From assembly GCF_002743055.1 (NCBI RefSeq), contig NZ_PDYM01000004.1:90826-154825 (forward strand): a stretch of 64,000 nt of DNA, written 5' to 3'. Shown piece after piece: positions 34,996-43,481 of the stretch (its first letter is position 1; each line of letters starts with the position of its first letter). Source of the stretch: Sporosarcina sp. P13. Lineage in GTDB: Bacteria > Bacillota > Bacilli > Bacillales_A > Planococcaceae. The position numbers and the translations under genes were made by a program. The notes beneath the pieces were generated by a model that ran no database searches, was not told where the DNA came from, and saw nothing but the letters and a program-made list of their open reading frames with translations.

Positions 34996-35024
34996 AAAGC
35001 ACCCCTATCATAGGGGTGCTTTAT
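34996..35024 (+). terminator. Terminator after the YtxH-like gene
   Basis: AAAGCACCCCTA (34996-35007) and TAGGGGTGCTTT (35011-35022) form a perfect 12-bp stem with a three-base loop; the tail is short. Confidence 0.75.
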
Positions 35025-35146
35025 CCTATATATATCAGTAACTATATAAACTATAGCTAATTGTTTAAGATAAGGTAAAATGATTTACATATAGTAGTGC
35101 GTCATGGATAGACTGATATACATATAGAATGAGTGGGGTGAAACTC

Positions 35147-35929
35147 ATGACTAGCAAAAATATAGAAATTTCTAAGATAGAATTAATCGACGCTATTCAA
35201 AATAAACATAGCACACAAGAAGCTGAAGTTTTTTTTCGATTGGAAAAAGAATTACTGAAACAAATATTTAGTCTAGAAAGAGAATATGCTCGCCTAACAC
35301 TCAAAGAGATTCAAGTTATTTTAGCTGAAAACATACCCGGATTTACGATGAAAGTTATCCAATATTATTTAATTATACTATCGTCCATTGTCACTAGAAA
35401 AATGAAGGAAGACCATATTTTAAGTGAAGAAAACGCGTTTAAATTTAGTGCTAAATGTATGGTGTTGATTGAGCGAAACTTAACAGCCGATAATGCCTGT
35501 GAATTTGGGGATGTGCTGATTGAATTCTATTACTATATCCTTAAAGAACAGAAAAAGCCAACGCTTTCTCACGATACAGTAAATGAAGTCATTCAATACA
35601 TTAATCAAAATGTAGAAAAACAACTAATAGTTGAAGAGATTGCCAAACGATTTAATGTTAGTACTAGCCATCTTTCACGCATTTTTCGTGAATATACATC
35701 CGTGACGCTAGTGGAGTTTATCATGATAAGGAAGATTGAAGAAGTGCAATATTATTTGCGCTTTACAGATCAAAAGATAGCAGAAATCGCCGGAAAGTTC
35801 CATTTCTGTAATCAAAGTTACTTTACTCGTGTGTTTAAAAAGTATACTGGAGTAACACCGATGCGCTTCCGTAAAGATTTGAGTGGGAATTACTTTCAAT
35901 TTAATCTTAAGCAAGATGATTCACTGTAA
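35147..35929 (+). CDS. AraC-family transcriptional regulator
   Basis: The 260-residue protein has a C-terminal AraC DNA-binding domain with two helix-turn-helix units (about 163-185 EEIAKRFNVSTSHLSRIF and 210-240 IAEIAGKFHFCNQSYFTRVF, then YTGVTPMRFR). The N-terminal 150 residues are helical and resemble no sugar-binding cupin; the ligand is unknown. ATG 35147 follows GGGGTG. No divergent target gene is adjacent, and yidC follows 57 bases later. Confidence 0.82.
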   Translation: MTSKNIEISKIELIDAIQNKHSTQEAEVFFRLEKELLKQIFSLEREYARLTLKEIQVILAENIPGFTMKVIQYYLIILSSIVTRKMKEDHILSEENAFKFSAKCMVLIERNLTADNACEFGDVLIEFYYYILKEQKKPTLSHDTVNEVIQYINQNVEKQLIVEEIAKRFNVSTSHLSRIFREYTSVTLVEFIMIRKIEEVQYYLRFTDQKIAEIAGKFHFCNQSYFTRVFKKYTGVTPMRFRKDLSGNYFQFNLKQDDSL

Positions 35930-35986
35930 CTTTTACGCTGTTTGCTGTATAATTTTCTTTAGTTTGAGATAGCGTAGGTGAAATCA

Positions 35987-36793
35987 TTGAAGAAAAGAAT
36001 AGGGTTCGTAAGTTTGTTAGCAATTACCGCTGTATTTTTAAGTGGCTGTTCGGGAGTAGAGAATAAAACAGGCTTATTTTACAGCGCGTTTGTTTATCCG
36101 ATGGAATGGCTTCTACATTATCTAGGTGAGATGTTTAACGGTAACTATGGTTTTGCAATTGTCCTCATCACAGTAGCAATTCGTTTAGTATTGATGCCGT
36201 TAATGTTGAAAAACTATAAGGCTCAGCAAGAGATGAAAATTAAAATGGACGGTCTTCGGCCTGAAATGGAAGATATCCAAAAACGTATGAAAGCTTCTAA
36301 AGAGGCTGGAGACAAAGAAGAGCAGATGAAATTGCAGCAAGAAATGATGGGTCTATATTCAAAGCACGGTGTCAATCCATTAAATATGGGCTGTCTACCA
36401 CTTATAATTCAAATGCCGATCATCATGGGTCTATATTTCGCGATTCTTTATGCTCCGCCAGAAGTAAAAAATCATGAATTTTTATGGTTCAAACTAGGAG
36501 AACCGGATATCATTATGATGTTGGTTGCAGGAGCAGTTTACTTTGTTCAAGCTCGTGTATCTTTATGGACGATGCCGGAGCAACAGCAGCAACAAATGAA
36601 GTTATTTATTTACATGTCACCAATTATGATTATGTTTATTTCTTATACGGTCATGGCAGCACTTCCATTGTATTGGGCAGTCGGTGGATTACTTCTAATC
36701 TTCCAGACGTATCTTGGACGTAAGTTCTACTATAAACATGTAGATCCTCCAGCAGACAAAGAAATAGATCCTCCAGTAGCTAAAGAAAAGTAA
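35987..36793 (+). CDS. yidC: Membrane insertase YidC/OxaA
   Basis: YidC inserts proteins into the membrane with or without SecYEG. The 268-residue lipoprotein-type homologue has a signal ending LSGC (Cys near residue 21), then five membrane segments, GNYGFAIVLITVAIRLVLMPL with the conserved groove Arg, the charged hairpin of the C1 loop (about 80-120) and GCLPLIIQMPI. The TTG at 35987 has an AGGTGA site; the GTG at 35978 does not. Confidence 0.9.
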   Translation: MKKRIGFVSLLAITAVFLSGCSGVENKTGLFYSAFVYPMEWLLHYLGEMFNGNYGFAIVLITVAIRLVLMPLMLKNYKAQQEMKIKMDGLRPEMEDIQKRMKASKEAGDKEEQMKLQQEMMGLYSKHGVNPLNMGCLPLIIQMPIIMGLYFAILYAPPEVKNHEFLWFKLGEPDIIMMLVAGAVYFVQARVSLWTMPEQQQQQMKLFIYMSPIMIMFISYTVMAALPLYWAVGGLLLIFQTYLGRKFYYKHVDPPADKEIDPPVAKEK

Positions 36794-36803
36794 GTCACAT
36801 GGA

Positions 36804-36828
36804 AAGCTGGTGCATACCAGCTTTTTTA
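36804..36828 (+). terminator. Terminator after yidC
   Basis: AGCTGGT (36805-36811) and ACCAGCT (36816-36822) with a GCAT loop and TTTTTT tail. Confidence 0.85.
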
Positions 36829-36855
36829 TTTTGTAAAAGGGAAGGGGTGTCATAT

Positions 36856-37104
36856 ATGAAAGCTAAATGGATCATGGGCTTAGCGATTGCCACATCTGCC
36901 GCTGCTTCGCTTTACTTTATTATTAAGTTAAATCTGGAGTTCGCAATTTTGTCCATGCTTATCATGTTTACCTTAACAAACGGAGCGCGTACAGTGATGT
37001 ATAGAAAGCAAGGGTTGGTTCGTGAGTCTAAATGGATGCTTTGGATGGCTATGTTCTTCGCAGCAGGATCGCTTGGCACCTTGATATACATATTAATGTT
37101 TTAA
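36856..37104 (+). CDS. Small three-helix membrane protein, unknown
   Basis: The gene encodes 82 residues from an ATG preceded by AAGGGGTG. Three hydrophobic segments (about 5-22, 27-43, 58-80) are separated by short basic loops (ARTVMYRKQGLVRESK). I do not recognise a family. It lies 28 bases after the yidC terminator and before a large hairpin. Confidence 0.6.
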   Translation: MKAKWIMGLAIATSAAASLYFIIKLNLEFAILSMLIMFTLTNGARTVMYRKQGLVRESKWMLWMAMFFAAGSLGTLIYILMF

Positions 37105-37127
37105 TAGTGTCTGGGACAAAATTCAAT

Positions 37128-37189
37128 AAAATTAACAAACCGCGTGATTCCAAGGTACAAGAACCTTGGAATCACGCGGTTTTAATTTT
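37128..37189. repeat. Long perfect hairpin element
   Basis: A 20-bp arm (37137-37156) pairs perfectly with 37163-37182 around a six-base loop; after a two-base bulge AAAATTA (37128-37134) pairs with TAATTTT (37183-37189). It begins shortly after GTCTGGGACAAAA, a motif that introduces many dispersed intergenic hairpins in Bacillales. It may also end the preceding gene's transcript. The rest of the gap to 37402 has only a short relic-like open frame ending at 37297. Confidence 0.7.
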
Positions 37190-37402
37190 GACCTTTTTGT
37201 TAATTACACTAGAATAAACACCCCAAGTGAAGAAGAATATAAAAGTTCAAAGCAAGACATCGTTGAGTATTTACTTGTAAAACTTCGCAATTAATTCATG
37301 AATTGATTTTAATAAACAGTAACATAGACAGACGGATAAGAAAAATAATGATACACTATAGTACAAGATAGGCGATTTAGAAAGAGGGCAGGGTAACACG
37401 TT

Positions 37403-38305
37403 ATGGGAAAAAGAGGTAAGAAATCCGGACTAGGACGCAATAGAACATATATAGCAGCAGGGTTTGCATTCGTCTTACTTGTAGGAGCGATAATTTGGAT
37501 TGGTTCAAATGATCGAAATGTAAATCAATTGATAGAGAGTCTAGACCAAGGTGATGAATTTCAAAAAATTGAACTGAGTCTAAACGAAGACAAATCAGCA
37601 AATCATGTAGAAGAAAATCCACAAGGAACAAACGGGCCTGACGAGGAGCCGCTTAGAGATAGAGAAAAAGTACCTTTTACAGGTGAAGTTTCGGAAGAAG
37701 TAGATCCGACTGAACAATCAAAGCCGGTTCAAGAGAAGTCACCTAATCCAAGGGATTATCTAGATGAACAGGACTTACCAAAGGAACCGAAATATGTCCG
37801 GGGAATTTTATTAGCTAATAAGCAATATCCGCTTCCAAAAGATTTTGCTCCTGGAGAAAGTCAAAGTGCTAGAGAAGCATTCAATGAACTAGCGGCTGCA
37901 GCTGTGACGTCAGGTATTAATTTGCAGGCATTCAGCACCTATCGTTCTTATGACTATCAAGTAACCTTATATAATAGATACGTGGAAAGAGATGGTCAAG
38001 AGGCCGCAGACCGCTACAGCGCACGACCTGGCTATTCCGAACATCAAACGGGTCTAGCGTTCGATATTGGAGAAGTCAATCATGAGAAACATTGGGCGTC
38101 TACATCGTTCGGTGATACAGAAGCCGCTAAATGGTTGGCGGCCAATGCATATGAATATGGTTTCATCCTTCGTTATCCAAAAGGTAAGGAAGAAGTGACG
38201 GGGTATATGCATGAATCTTGGCATTATCGATATGTCGGGAAAGATCTAGCGGAGAAAATTTTCAAGCAGAATATTACATTAGAAGAGTATTTAGGTATTC
38301 ATTAA
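37403..38305 (+). CDS. D-alanyl-D-alanine carboxypeptidase, VanY family
   Basis: The 300-residue protein has an N-terminal membrane anchor (residues 13-32), an acidic low-complexity linker (about 40-120) and a C-terminal VanY zinc peptidase domain. Zinc ligands lie in YSEHQTGLAFDIGE (His, Asp) and ESWHYRYVG (His). It trims the terminal D-Ala from peptidoglycan stems outside the cell. This architecture is common for housekeeping DacB/YodJ-like enzymes and does not imply vancomycin resistance. Confidence 0.88.
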   Translation: MGKRGKKSGLGRNRTYIAAGFAFVLLVGAIIWIGSNDRNVNQLIESLDQGDEFQKIELSLNEDKSANHVEENPQGTNGPDEEPLRDREKVPFTGEVSEEVDPTEQSKPVQEKSPNPRDYLDEQDLPKEPKYVRGILLANKQYPLPKDFAPGESQSAREAFNELAAAAVTSGINLQAFSTYRSYDYQVTLYNRYVERDGQEAADRYSARPGYSEHQTGLAFDIGEVNHEKHWASTSFGDTEAAKWLAANAYEYGFILRYPKGKEEVTGYMHESWHYRYVGKDLAEKIFKQNITLEEYLGIH

Positions 38306-38308
38306 TGA

Positions 38309-38355
38309 AACTAGCCGGCAAAGGACGAAAAGTCCTTTGCCGGCTAGTTTTTTTA
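38309..38355 (+). terminator. Terminator between vanY-type gene and cls
   Basis: A perfect 18-bp stem (38309-38326 with 38332-38349), GAAAA loop and a T-run; one of the strongest in the window. It overlaps the cls stop. Confidence 0.92.
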
Positions 38356-39804
38356 TAAAATTGGTGAAAGTAACCGTGAAATCGATTCCTTCACCTTGAT
38401 CATTCGTGCACGTTCAAGATAATTTTCATACGTTAATTCGGTACAGCTTTGAATATCCTGTTCAAAGATTTCTGCTAGCTCGTGGGATATTTCTCTATCA
38501 TAAATAAATGCATTCACTTCAAAATTTAAACGGAAGCTACGAACATCGATATTTGCTGTACCAACAGTGGATACCTGATCATCTACAACAATTTGTTTTG
38601 CATGAATGAAGCCGTTGTCGTAAATATATACTTTGGCACCTGCCTTAAGTAATTGACCGACATTCGAATACGTTGCCCAGTAAACAAACATATGATCAGG
38701 TTTATTCGGAATCATGATTCGAACATCAACGCCAGATAAGCAAGCGATACGTAATGCATCAAGAACACTAGTGTCTGGAATGAAATAAGGGGTTTGAATA
38801 TAAATATAATCCTTCGCAAGGAAAATCATTTTTAAGTAACCGTCTTTGATGTCTTCCCATTCAGAGTCCGGTCCACTAGAAACGATTTGAACACCGACAT
38901 CCCCTTTACGAGGAATAGCAGGGAAGAAATGCTCGCTATATTGAATATTTGTTTTAGCGGATGCTTGGTTCCAATCTAGAATAAAGCGCGTCTGTAATGG
39001 ATGTACAGCGCTACCTTCCATACGCAAATGAGCGTCACGCCAGTAGCCGAACTTTTTGCTGAGACCTAAATATTCATCACCCACATTAAATCCGCCGATA
39101 TAGCCGATACGACCATCAATAATGACGAGTTTACGGTGATTACGGTAATTTAGCCGCGGATTTATCAGTGGTAAAACGGCAGGGAAGAATGCGGCCACTT
39201 CACCACCATTTGCTGTTAGCTCGCGGAAATGCTTCACATGCAATCCACGTGAACCAATGTCATCAAACAATACCCGTACCTTCACGCCTGCTTTGGCTTT
39301 GCGTATTAGTATATCTACGATTTGTTGGCCAATCCCATCTAAACGGAAAATGTAATATTGGATATGAATATGGTCTTTTGCATGTTCTAAGTCATGTAGT
39401 AAAGAACTAAACTTTTTATTACCGTCCGTAAAGATTTGCAAATCATTATCTTGCGTAAGAACAGAGTGGTTATTACGTAAATGTAGGTATATCATATCGT
39501 GATATGTTTCTGTGTCAGGCTTTAAAAATTCAAACGATTCATCTTCAATCGCTTCAAGTTGATAAGCAATCAGCTTCTCGATCCCAATCTTACTTCGACC
39601 TTCCCACCGGAATAAATGCTTTTCGCGTAACTGGCGACCTAGTAGCAAGTAAATTATAAATCCGCCAATGGGTACAAAGAATAAAACGAGGAGCCAAGCC
39701 CATGTACTCGCTGGATCCCTACGTTCCAAAAAGATTAAAACAATAGCTAAAAAGATGTTAATAATTAAAGTGCTTGTGACAATTAAACTAATCACTTGCG
39801 TCAT
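38353..39804 (-). CDS. cls: Cardiolipin synthase
   Basis: The enzyme joins two phosphatidylglycerols into cardiolipin in the membrane. The 483-residue protein has two N-terminal membrane helices and two phospholipase-D (HKD) motifs: HRKLVIIDGRIGYIGG (about 221) and HAKQIVVDDQVSTVGT (about 401). ATG has an AGGAGGAAC site. The gene ends against the shared strong terminator. Confidence 0.93.
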   Translation of the reverse strand: MTQVISLIVTSTLIINIFLAIVLIFLERRDPASTWAWLLVLFFVPIGGFIIYLLLGRQLREKHLFRWEGRSKIGIEKLIAYQLEAIEDESFEFLKPDTETYHDMIYLHLRNNHSVLTQDNDLQIFTDGNKKFSSLLHDLEHAKDHIHIQYYIFRLDGIGQQIVDILIRKAKAGVKVRVLFDDIGSRGLHVKHFRELTANGGEVAAFFPAVLPLINPRLNYRNHRKLVIIDGRIGYIGGFNVGDEYLGLSKKFGYWRDAHLRMEGSAVHPLQTRFILDWNQASAKTNIQYSEHFFPAIPRKGDVGVQIVSSGPDSEWEDIKDGYLKMIFLAKDYIYIQTPYFIPDTSVLDALRIACLSGVDVRIMIPNKPDHMFVYWATYSNVGQLLKAGAKVYIYDNGFIHAKQIVVDDQVSTVGTANIDVRSFRLNFEVNAFIYDREISHELAEIFEQDIQSCTELTYENYLERARMIKVKESISRLLSPIL

Positions 39805-39932
39805 ATAGTTCCTCCTGCAGCTAATATACTATTCCTTTAGTATAGCGGAGATGCGAATCAAAAGCGAAAAGTACCGTGAAGCTCAACTGGCACTTGTGAA
39901 TTACTTCCCTCCCTGAATATACTATGCAAGTT

Positions 39933-41108
39933 TCACGCAACAGGATCCTGTACGTTTTTTAACGAGTGTATGGATTTTCTAAAGGCAAACACGAGACCTA
40001 TTGATAGTACGGCCAATATGGCTGAAATAAAATACATACTGCCCGCTTGCATCGTGAAAATCCAAGTAAATAATAACGGTCCAATAATCCTCCCCATATT
40101 ATCCATGGAGTAGGATAATCCGGCAGCAGTTCCGTACATCCCGCCAGCTTCCTTCGTAGTAAGCGATACAAGCACAGTTCGCACTAGAGCATTTCCAGCG
40201 GTGAAGACACTCATCGCAAAGCCTGCCCAAAGTAAATTCATCGAAAATGGTATGAGTACTAAACCGATAGCTGTAACAATTTGTGCTACGATAATCCACG
40301 AAGTCTCTGTCCCGTTTTTTACACGACGAACGACACCGCCTTGAATTGCAGCGTCAACTAAGCCGCTAGCCATGAATAAATAACCAAGCTGCAAAGGCGT
40401 AATATGAATTTTATCAATTTGGAATAGCTGGAATGTAGCTTCTACCCCTGCAAGTAAAAATGTAATGATGAACGAAGTGATAAATAAATAACGTATTCTA
40501 TACTGCCACATCGTGGAGGCACCTTTTGGAAGAAGTGCTCGTTTATTCGCTGAATTATGTCTGTCGGGTTCTTTCAGAATTAAAAATGCATAGACAATTA
40601 AGAACAGTGTTAGCGTACCAGAAGCGATAAATGGAATTTGCAATTGAATATCGCCAAGAATCCCGCCGATTGCAGGGCCAAAAATAAATCCGAGTCCAAT
40701 CGACATACCGAGAAGTCCCATATATTTATTGCGATTCTCTTCCGTAGTCAAGTCCGCCACAAATCCAGTAACTGCAGTATATAGCGCACCTGAGAATATG
40801 CCGCCTACAATACGGGAAACGTATAGCATCAATAAATGATGCATGAATATAGCGAATAAGAAAAAGCTCAAACTGAAACCAATTAAACCGATCATGATCA
40901 GTTTTTTTCTGCCTGTTCGATCAGACAGAGCACCCCATAATGGAGCCGTAAAGAAAGAGGATATTGCATAAATGGTCAGCAATCCGCCAACATGCACTTC
41001 CGAATAGCCTTCGGCTAAAATGACTTCAGGTAAGATGGGGATGATGATGCCGAATCCAAGATAAACGAAAAATTGCACAGACATCAATAATAATATGGTT
41101 TTCTTCAT
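39933..41108 (-). CDS. MFS drug-type transporter (DHA1 family)
   Basis: The 391-residue, 12-helix carrier has motif A GALSDRTGRKKLIM and the antiporter motif C GLGFIFGPAIGG, typical of drug:H+ antiporters such as Bmr and TetA(P)-like pumps. I moved the start to MKKTILLLM (41108), since the 50 residues before it are not family-like. The substrate is unknown. A 7-3-7 hairpin lies about 70 bases upstream of the start. Confidence 0.82.
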   Translation of the reverse strand: MKKTILLLMSVQFFVYLGFGIIIPILPEVILAEGYSEVHVGGLLTIYAISSFFTAPLWGALSDRTGRKKLIMIGLIGFSLSFFLFAIFMHHLLMLYVSRIVGGIFSGALYTAVTGFVADLTTEENRNKYMGLLGMSIGLGFIFGPAIGGILGDIQLQIPFIASGTLTLFLIVYAFLILKEPDRHNSANKRALLPKGASTMWQYRIRYLFITSFIITFLLAGVEATFQLFQIDKIHITPLQLGYLFMASGLVDAAIQGGVVRRVKNGTETSWIIVAQIVTAIGLVLIPFSMNLLWAGFAMSVFTAGNALVRTVLVSLTTKEAGGMYGTAAGLSYSMDNMGRIIGPLLFTWIFTMQAGSMYFISAILAVLSIGLVFAFRKSIHSLKNVQDPVA

Positions 41109-41174
41109 ATGTAACCTGCTTTCTTCATAAATAGATTCCCTCATATCGTACGATGAATAGAAGAACCATTCAAG

Positions 41175-41191
41175 TTTTGGGAAACCCAAAA
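41175..41191. promoter_or_regulatory. Hairpin upstream of the MFS gene
   Basis: TTTTGGG-AAA-CCCAAAA is a perfect 7-3-7 hairpin 67 bases before the reverse-strand MFS start; it could be a leader structure or operator. Confidence 0.4.
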
Positions 41192-41280
41192 GACTCTTTG
41201 TAGTGTTTGAACTTTTTTGGCCGGTGATCAGAACTAACCGTAGTAGTAATATACGCATATGGGGTATGTGAGAAATATGA

Positions 41281-41336
41281 TTTTAGCATTGTAAGCTAAA
41301 ATACTTGAAAAATTTTCATTTGTAACATAAATGAAA
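41281..41336. promoter_or_regulatory. Two inverted repeats upstream of the orphan peptide gene
   Basis: TTTTAGC-N7-GCTAAAA (41281-41301) and TTTCATTT-N7-AAATGAAA (41314-41336) are both perfect. They lie before TATGAT (about 41359-41364), a likely -10 element. They look like regulator binding sites; the regulator is unknown. Confidence 0.5.
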
Positions 41337-41450
41337 GATTTAAATTGCTTTCAGAGTGGTATGATAGGAATAACAATACTTTTTTAAAAAGAGAACTTCA
41401 TGAGCTGCTAAACGTCTATATAACTAACTAGGAAGGTTGAGGTGGAAGAA

Positions 41451-41591
41451 GTGGCTAAAGAGATGGACATAAAGAAGATTATTTCCAATTTGGCAAAGCT
41501 TGGTGTTTCCGCAACACTCACAAAATCTAGAAGTGACATGTTACAAGCATTGACACCTGTCGTGCAAGCACCGCCTGTACAAACAAATTGA
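41451..41591 (+). CDS. Orphan 46-residue peptide
   Basis: A GTG start at 41451 has GAGGTGG five to six bases upstream and leads to a 46-residue peptide, MAKEMDIKKIISNLAKLGV at the N-terminus and a proline-rich end APPVQTN. The N-terminal half is amphipathic and basic, and no membrane helix is evident. A strong terminator 13 bases after the stop and upstream inverted repeats suggest a genuine small transcript. I do not recognise the family; a regulatory or secreted peptide is possible. Confidence 0.55.
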   Translation: MAKEMDIKKIISNLAKLGVSATLTKSRSDMLQALTPVVQAPPVQTN

Positions 41592-41604
41592 TAGCGCATC
41601 GTAA

Positions 41605-41645
41605 CGAAAAGATCACCCCCGAATGAATCGGAGGTGATCTTTTCG
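41605..41645. terminator. Bidirectional terminator, orphan peptide / phnA
   Basis: CGAAAAGATCACC (41605-41617) pairs with GGTGATCTTTTCG (41633-41645), with inner CCGA/TCGG. Confidence 0.88.
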
Positions 41646-41656
41646 CTTTTCAGTAA

Positions 41657-42001
41657 TTAAATTTTCTTAACGAACTCGGATTTTAATTGCATGGCACCAA
41701 AGCCGTCAATTTTACAGTCGATGTTATGATCCCCATCAACCAAGCGAATACTTTTTACTTTTGTCCCCATCTTTAGCGCATTGGAGCTTCCTTTAACTTT
41801 CAAATCCTTGATAACAGTTACGGAATCTCCATCTTGCAAGACATTCCCGTTAGCGTCTTTTACTTCTTGAGTAACTTCCGTTGCTGATTCATCCATAGAT
41901 TCAAGTGTCCATTCGTGTGCGCACTCTGGACAAACGAGAAGGTTCCCATCTTCATATGTATATTCAGATTGGCATTTTGGACAATTTGGTAAAGTTGACA
42001 T
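41657..42001 (-). CDS. PhnA/YjdM-type zinc ribbon protein
   Basis: The 114-residue protein has an N-terminal zinc ribbon (CPKCQ...CPECAHEW) and a C-terminal PhnA domain ([30 protein letters not shown] [16 protein letters not shown]). The old name refers to alkylphosphonate genes, but the E. coli homologue is not needed for phosphonate use, so the function is unknown. GGGGG precedes the ATG. Confidence 0.88.
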   Translation of the reverse strand: MSTLPNCPKCQSEYTYEDGNLLVCPECAHEWTLESMDESATEVTQEVKDANGNVLQDGDSVTVIKDLKVKGSSNALKMGTKVKSIRLVDGDHNIDCKIDGFGAMQLKSEFVKKI

Positions 42002-42074
42002 AAAAAAACCCCCTTTCCTATACAGTTTACACGACTTGTACCTACCGGGAAAGGGGACCCTACGTTATTTGCAA

Positions 42075-43259
42075 TTAGTTATTATCGTCCGATGCGAACA
42101 AATACGTTCGTTGATGGAATTTCATACTGAAGATTAGACCAATCGCCAGCATATTACTAAACAAGGAACTACCACCATAACTAATAAACGGTAACGGGAT
42201 TCCTGTGATTGGCAACAACTGAATGTTCATACCGATATTTTCAAATACATGGAAAGCAATCATCGCAATAACACCTACGCAAACATAGATGCTGAATGAA
42301 TCGTGTAAAGATAGTGCGACTTTCGTTAAATGGTAGATTAGAATGAAGTATAGTGTGATCACTACACATGCCCCGATAAAGCCATACTCTTCACCAATAA
42401 CGCTAAAGATAAAGTCTGTGTGATTTTCCGGAATATAGACATTTCGTCCGAGAAACCCTTTTCCTGTTAACTCGCCAGACCCAATAGCAGTCATTGCTGT
42501 AATCAGGTTATATCCTTCATCTGTTGGGTAAGAGTACGGATCAAGCCACGAATACACACGTTTAAACTGATACGGAGCAAAACCAATCTTATCCATTACA
42601 TCCTGCGCATAAAGTGCCATCCACAGCAAACCGCCTGCAGAAGCTGCACCAACTGCGAAAAGTGGAGCGAGAATCTTCCATGATATACCTGAAACGATGA
42701 CTACGGCTGCTGTAATCGAAATAAAGACGAGCGATGTACCTAAATCTGGCTGCTTCATAATAAAAAACAAAGGAACGATTAGCATTAAGGCAATTTTACC
42801 GAGCAATAAAAAGTCCGTTTTAGACGTGCGGTGCAGAATGCGTTCATTATGTGAACTTACCATTCGTGCAAGACCGATGATGAAGAATGTTTTGATGAAC
42901 TCGGAAGGTTGAATCGTACCGATAACCGGTAGATGCAACCAACGTTTCGCACTGTAACGCATTTCTGCAATCTGACCTGGACCTCCGGGTGCTAACATAA
43001 GGAATAGCAATAAGAACATTCCGAAACCGTAAAAGAACCATGCCATCTTTTTATAGTGATCAGGTTCGAAATACATCACCATCGCGACAATGAGGGAACC
43101 TAACGCATACCATCGAACTTGTTTAATAACGAAGTTTTGTGTATATTGCTCTGATGTTTGAGCCGAACCGATGACGAAAAAACTAATAATCGCGAATAAT
43201 AAAATGATAAAGGCAAGCGTCCAATCGAATCGTTCACCTAGCCTATTTGATTGTTTCAA
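42075..43259 (-). CDS. rodA: SEDS peptidoglycan polymerase, RodA/FtsW type
   Basis: The 394-residue, ten-helix protein polymerises lipid II glycan strands during elongation or division. SEDS signatures: KRWLHLPVIGTIQPSEFIK (about 105), KQPDLGTSLVF, GEEYGFIGACVV, and GIPLPFISYGGSSLFSNM (near the C-terminus). The short loops favour RodA over FtsW. It is divergent from ddl, grouping wall genes together. Confidence 0.85.
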   Translation of the reverse strand: MKQSNRLGERFDWTLAFIILLFAIISFFVIGSAQTSEQYTQNFVIKQVRWYALGSLIVAMVMYFEPDHYKKMAWFFYGFGMFLLLFLMLAPGGPGQIAEMRYSAKRWLHLPVIGTIQPSEFIKTFFIIGLARMVSSHNERILHRTSKTDFLLLGKIALMLIVPLFFIMKQPDLGTSLVFISITAAVVIVSGISWKILAPLFAVGAASAGGLLWMALYAQDVMDKIGFAPYQFKRVYSWLDPYSYPTDEGYNLITAMTAIGSGELTGKGFLGRNVYIPENHTDFIFSVIGEEYGFIGACVVITLYFILIYHLTKVALSLHDSFSIYVCVGVIAMIAFHVFENIGMNIQLLPITGIPLPFISYGGSSLFSNMLAIGLIFSMKFHQRTYLFASDDNN

Positions 43260-43481
43260 TTATGCACTCACCTTTTCTAAAGTAATCTATCTCCTAGCTA
43301 CTATAATCTCCTATTATATCGTAAAACTTTTTAAGAAGTACACTCATTAATTGACGCATTGTGAAATGTTTAGTTTCTTTAATAAGTAAAAAGAATGTCT
43401 ATCATTGGTTTTTCATTCATGAATTGGCTCCATTCATGGTAAACTGTAGGAATGAAAATAACGGAATGTGAGGAGATTAAT

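Noticed and set aside
37146..37297. Short protein-like frame after the 37.1-kb hairpin
   Set aside because: No start codon with a ribosome site; kept only as a possible gene relic, not a gene.
37403..38305. Vancomycin-resistance VanY
   Set aside because: No vanH/A/X or two-component genes are nearby; a housekeeping carboxypeptidase is the simpler reading.
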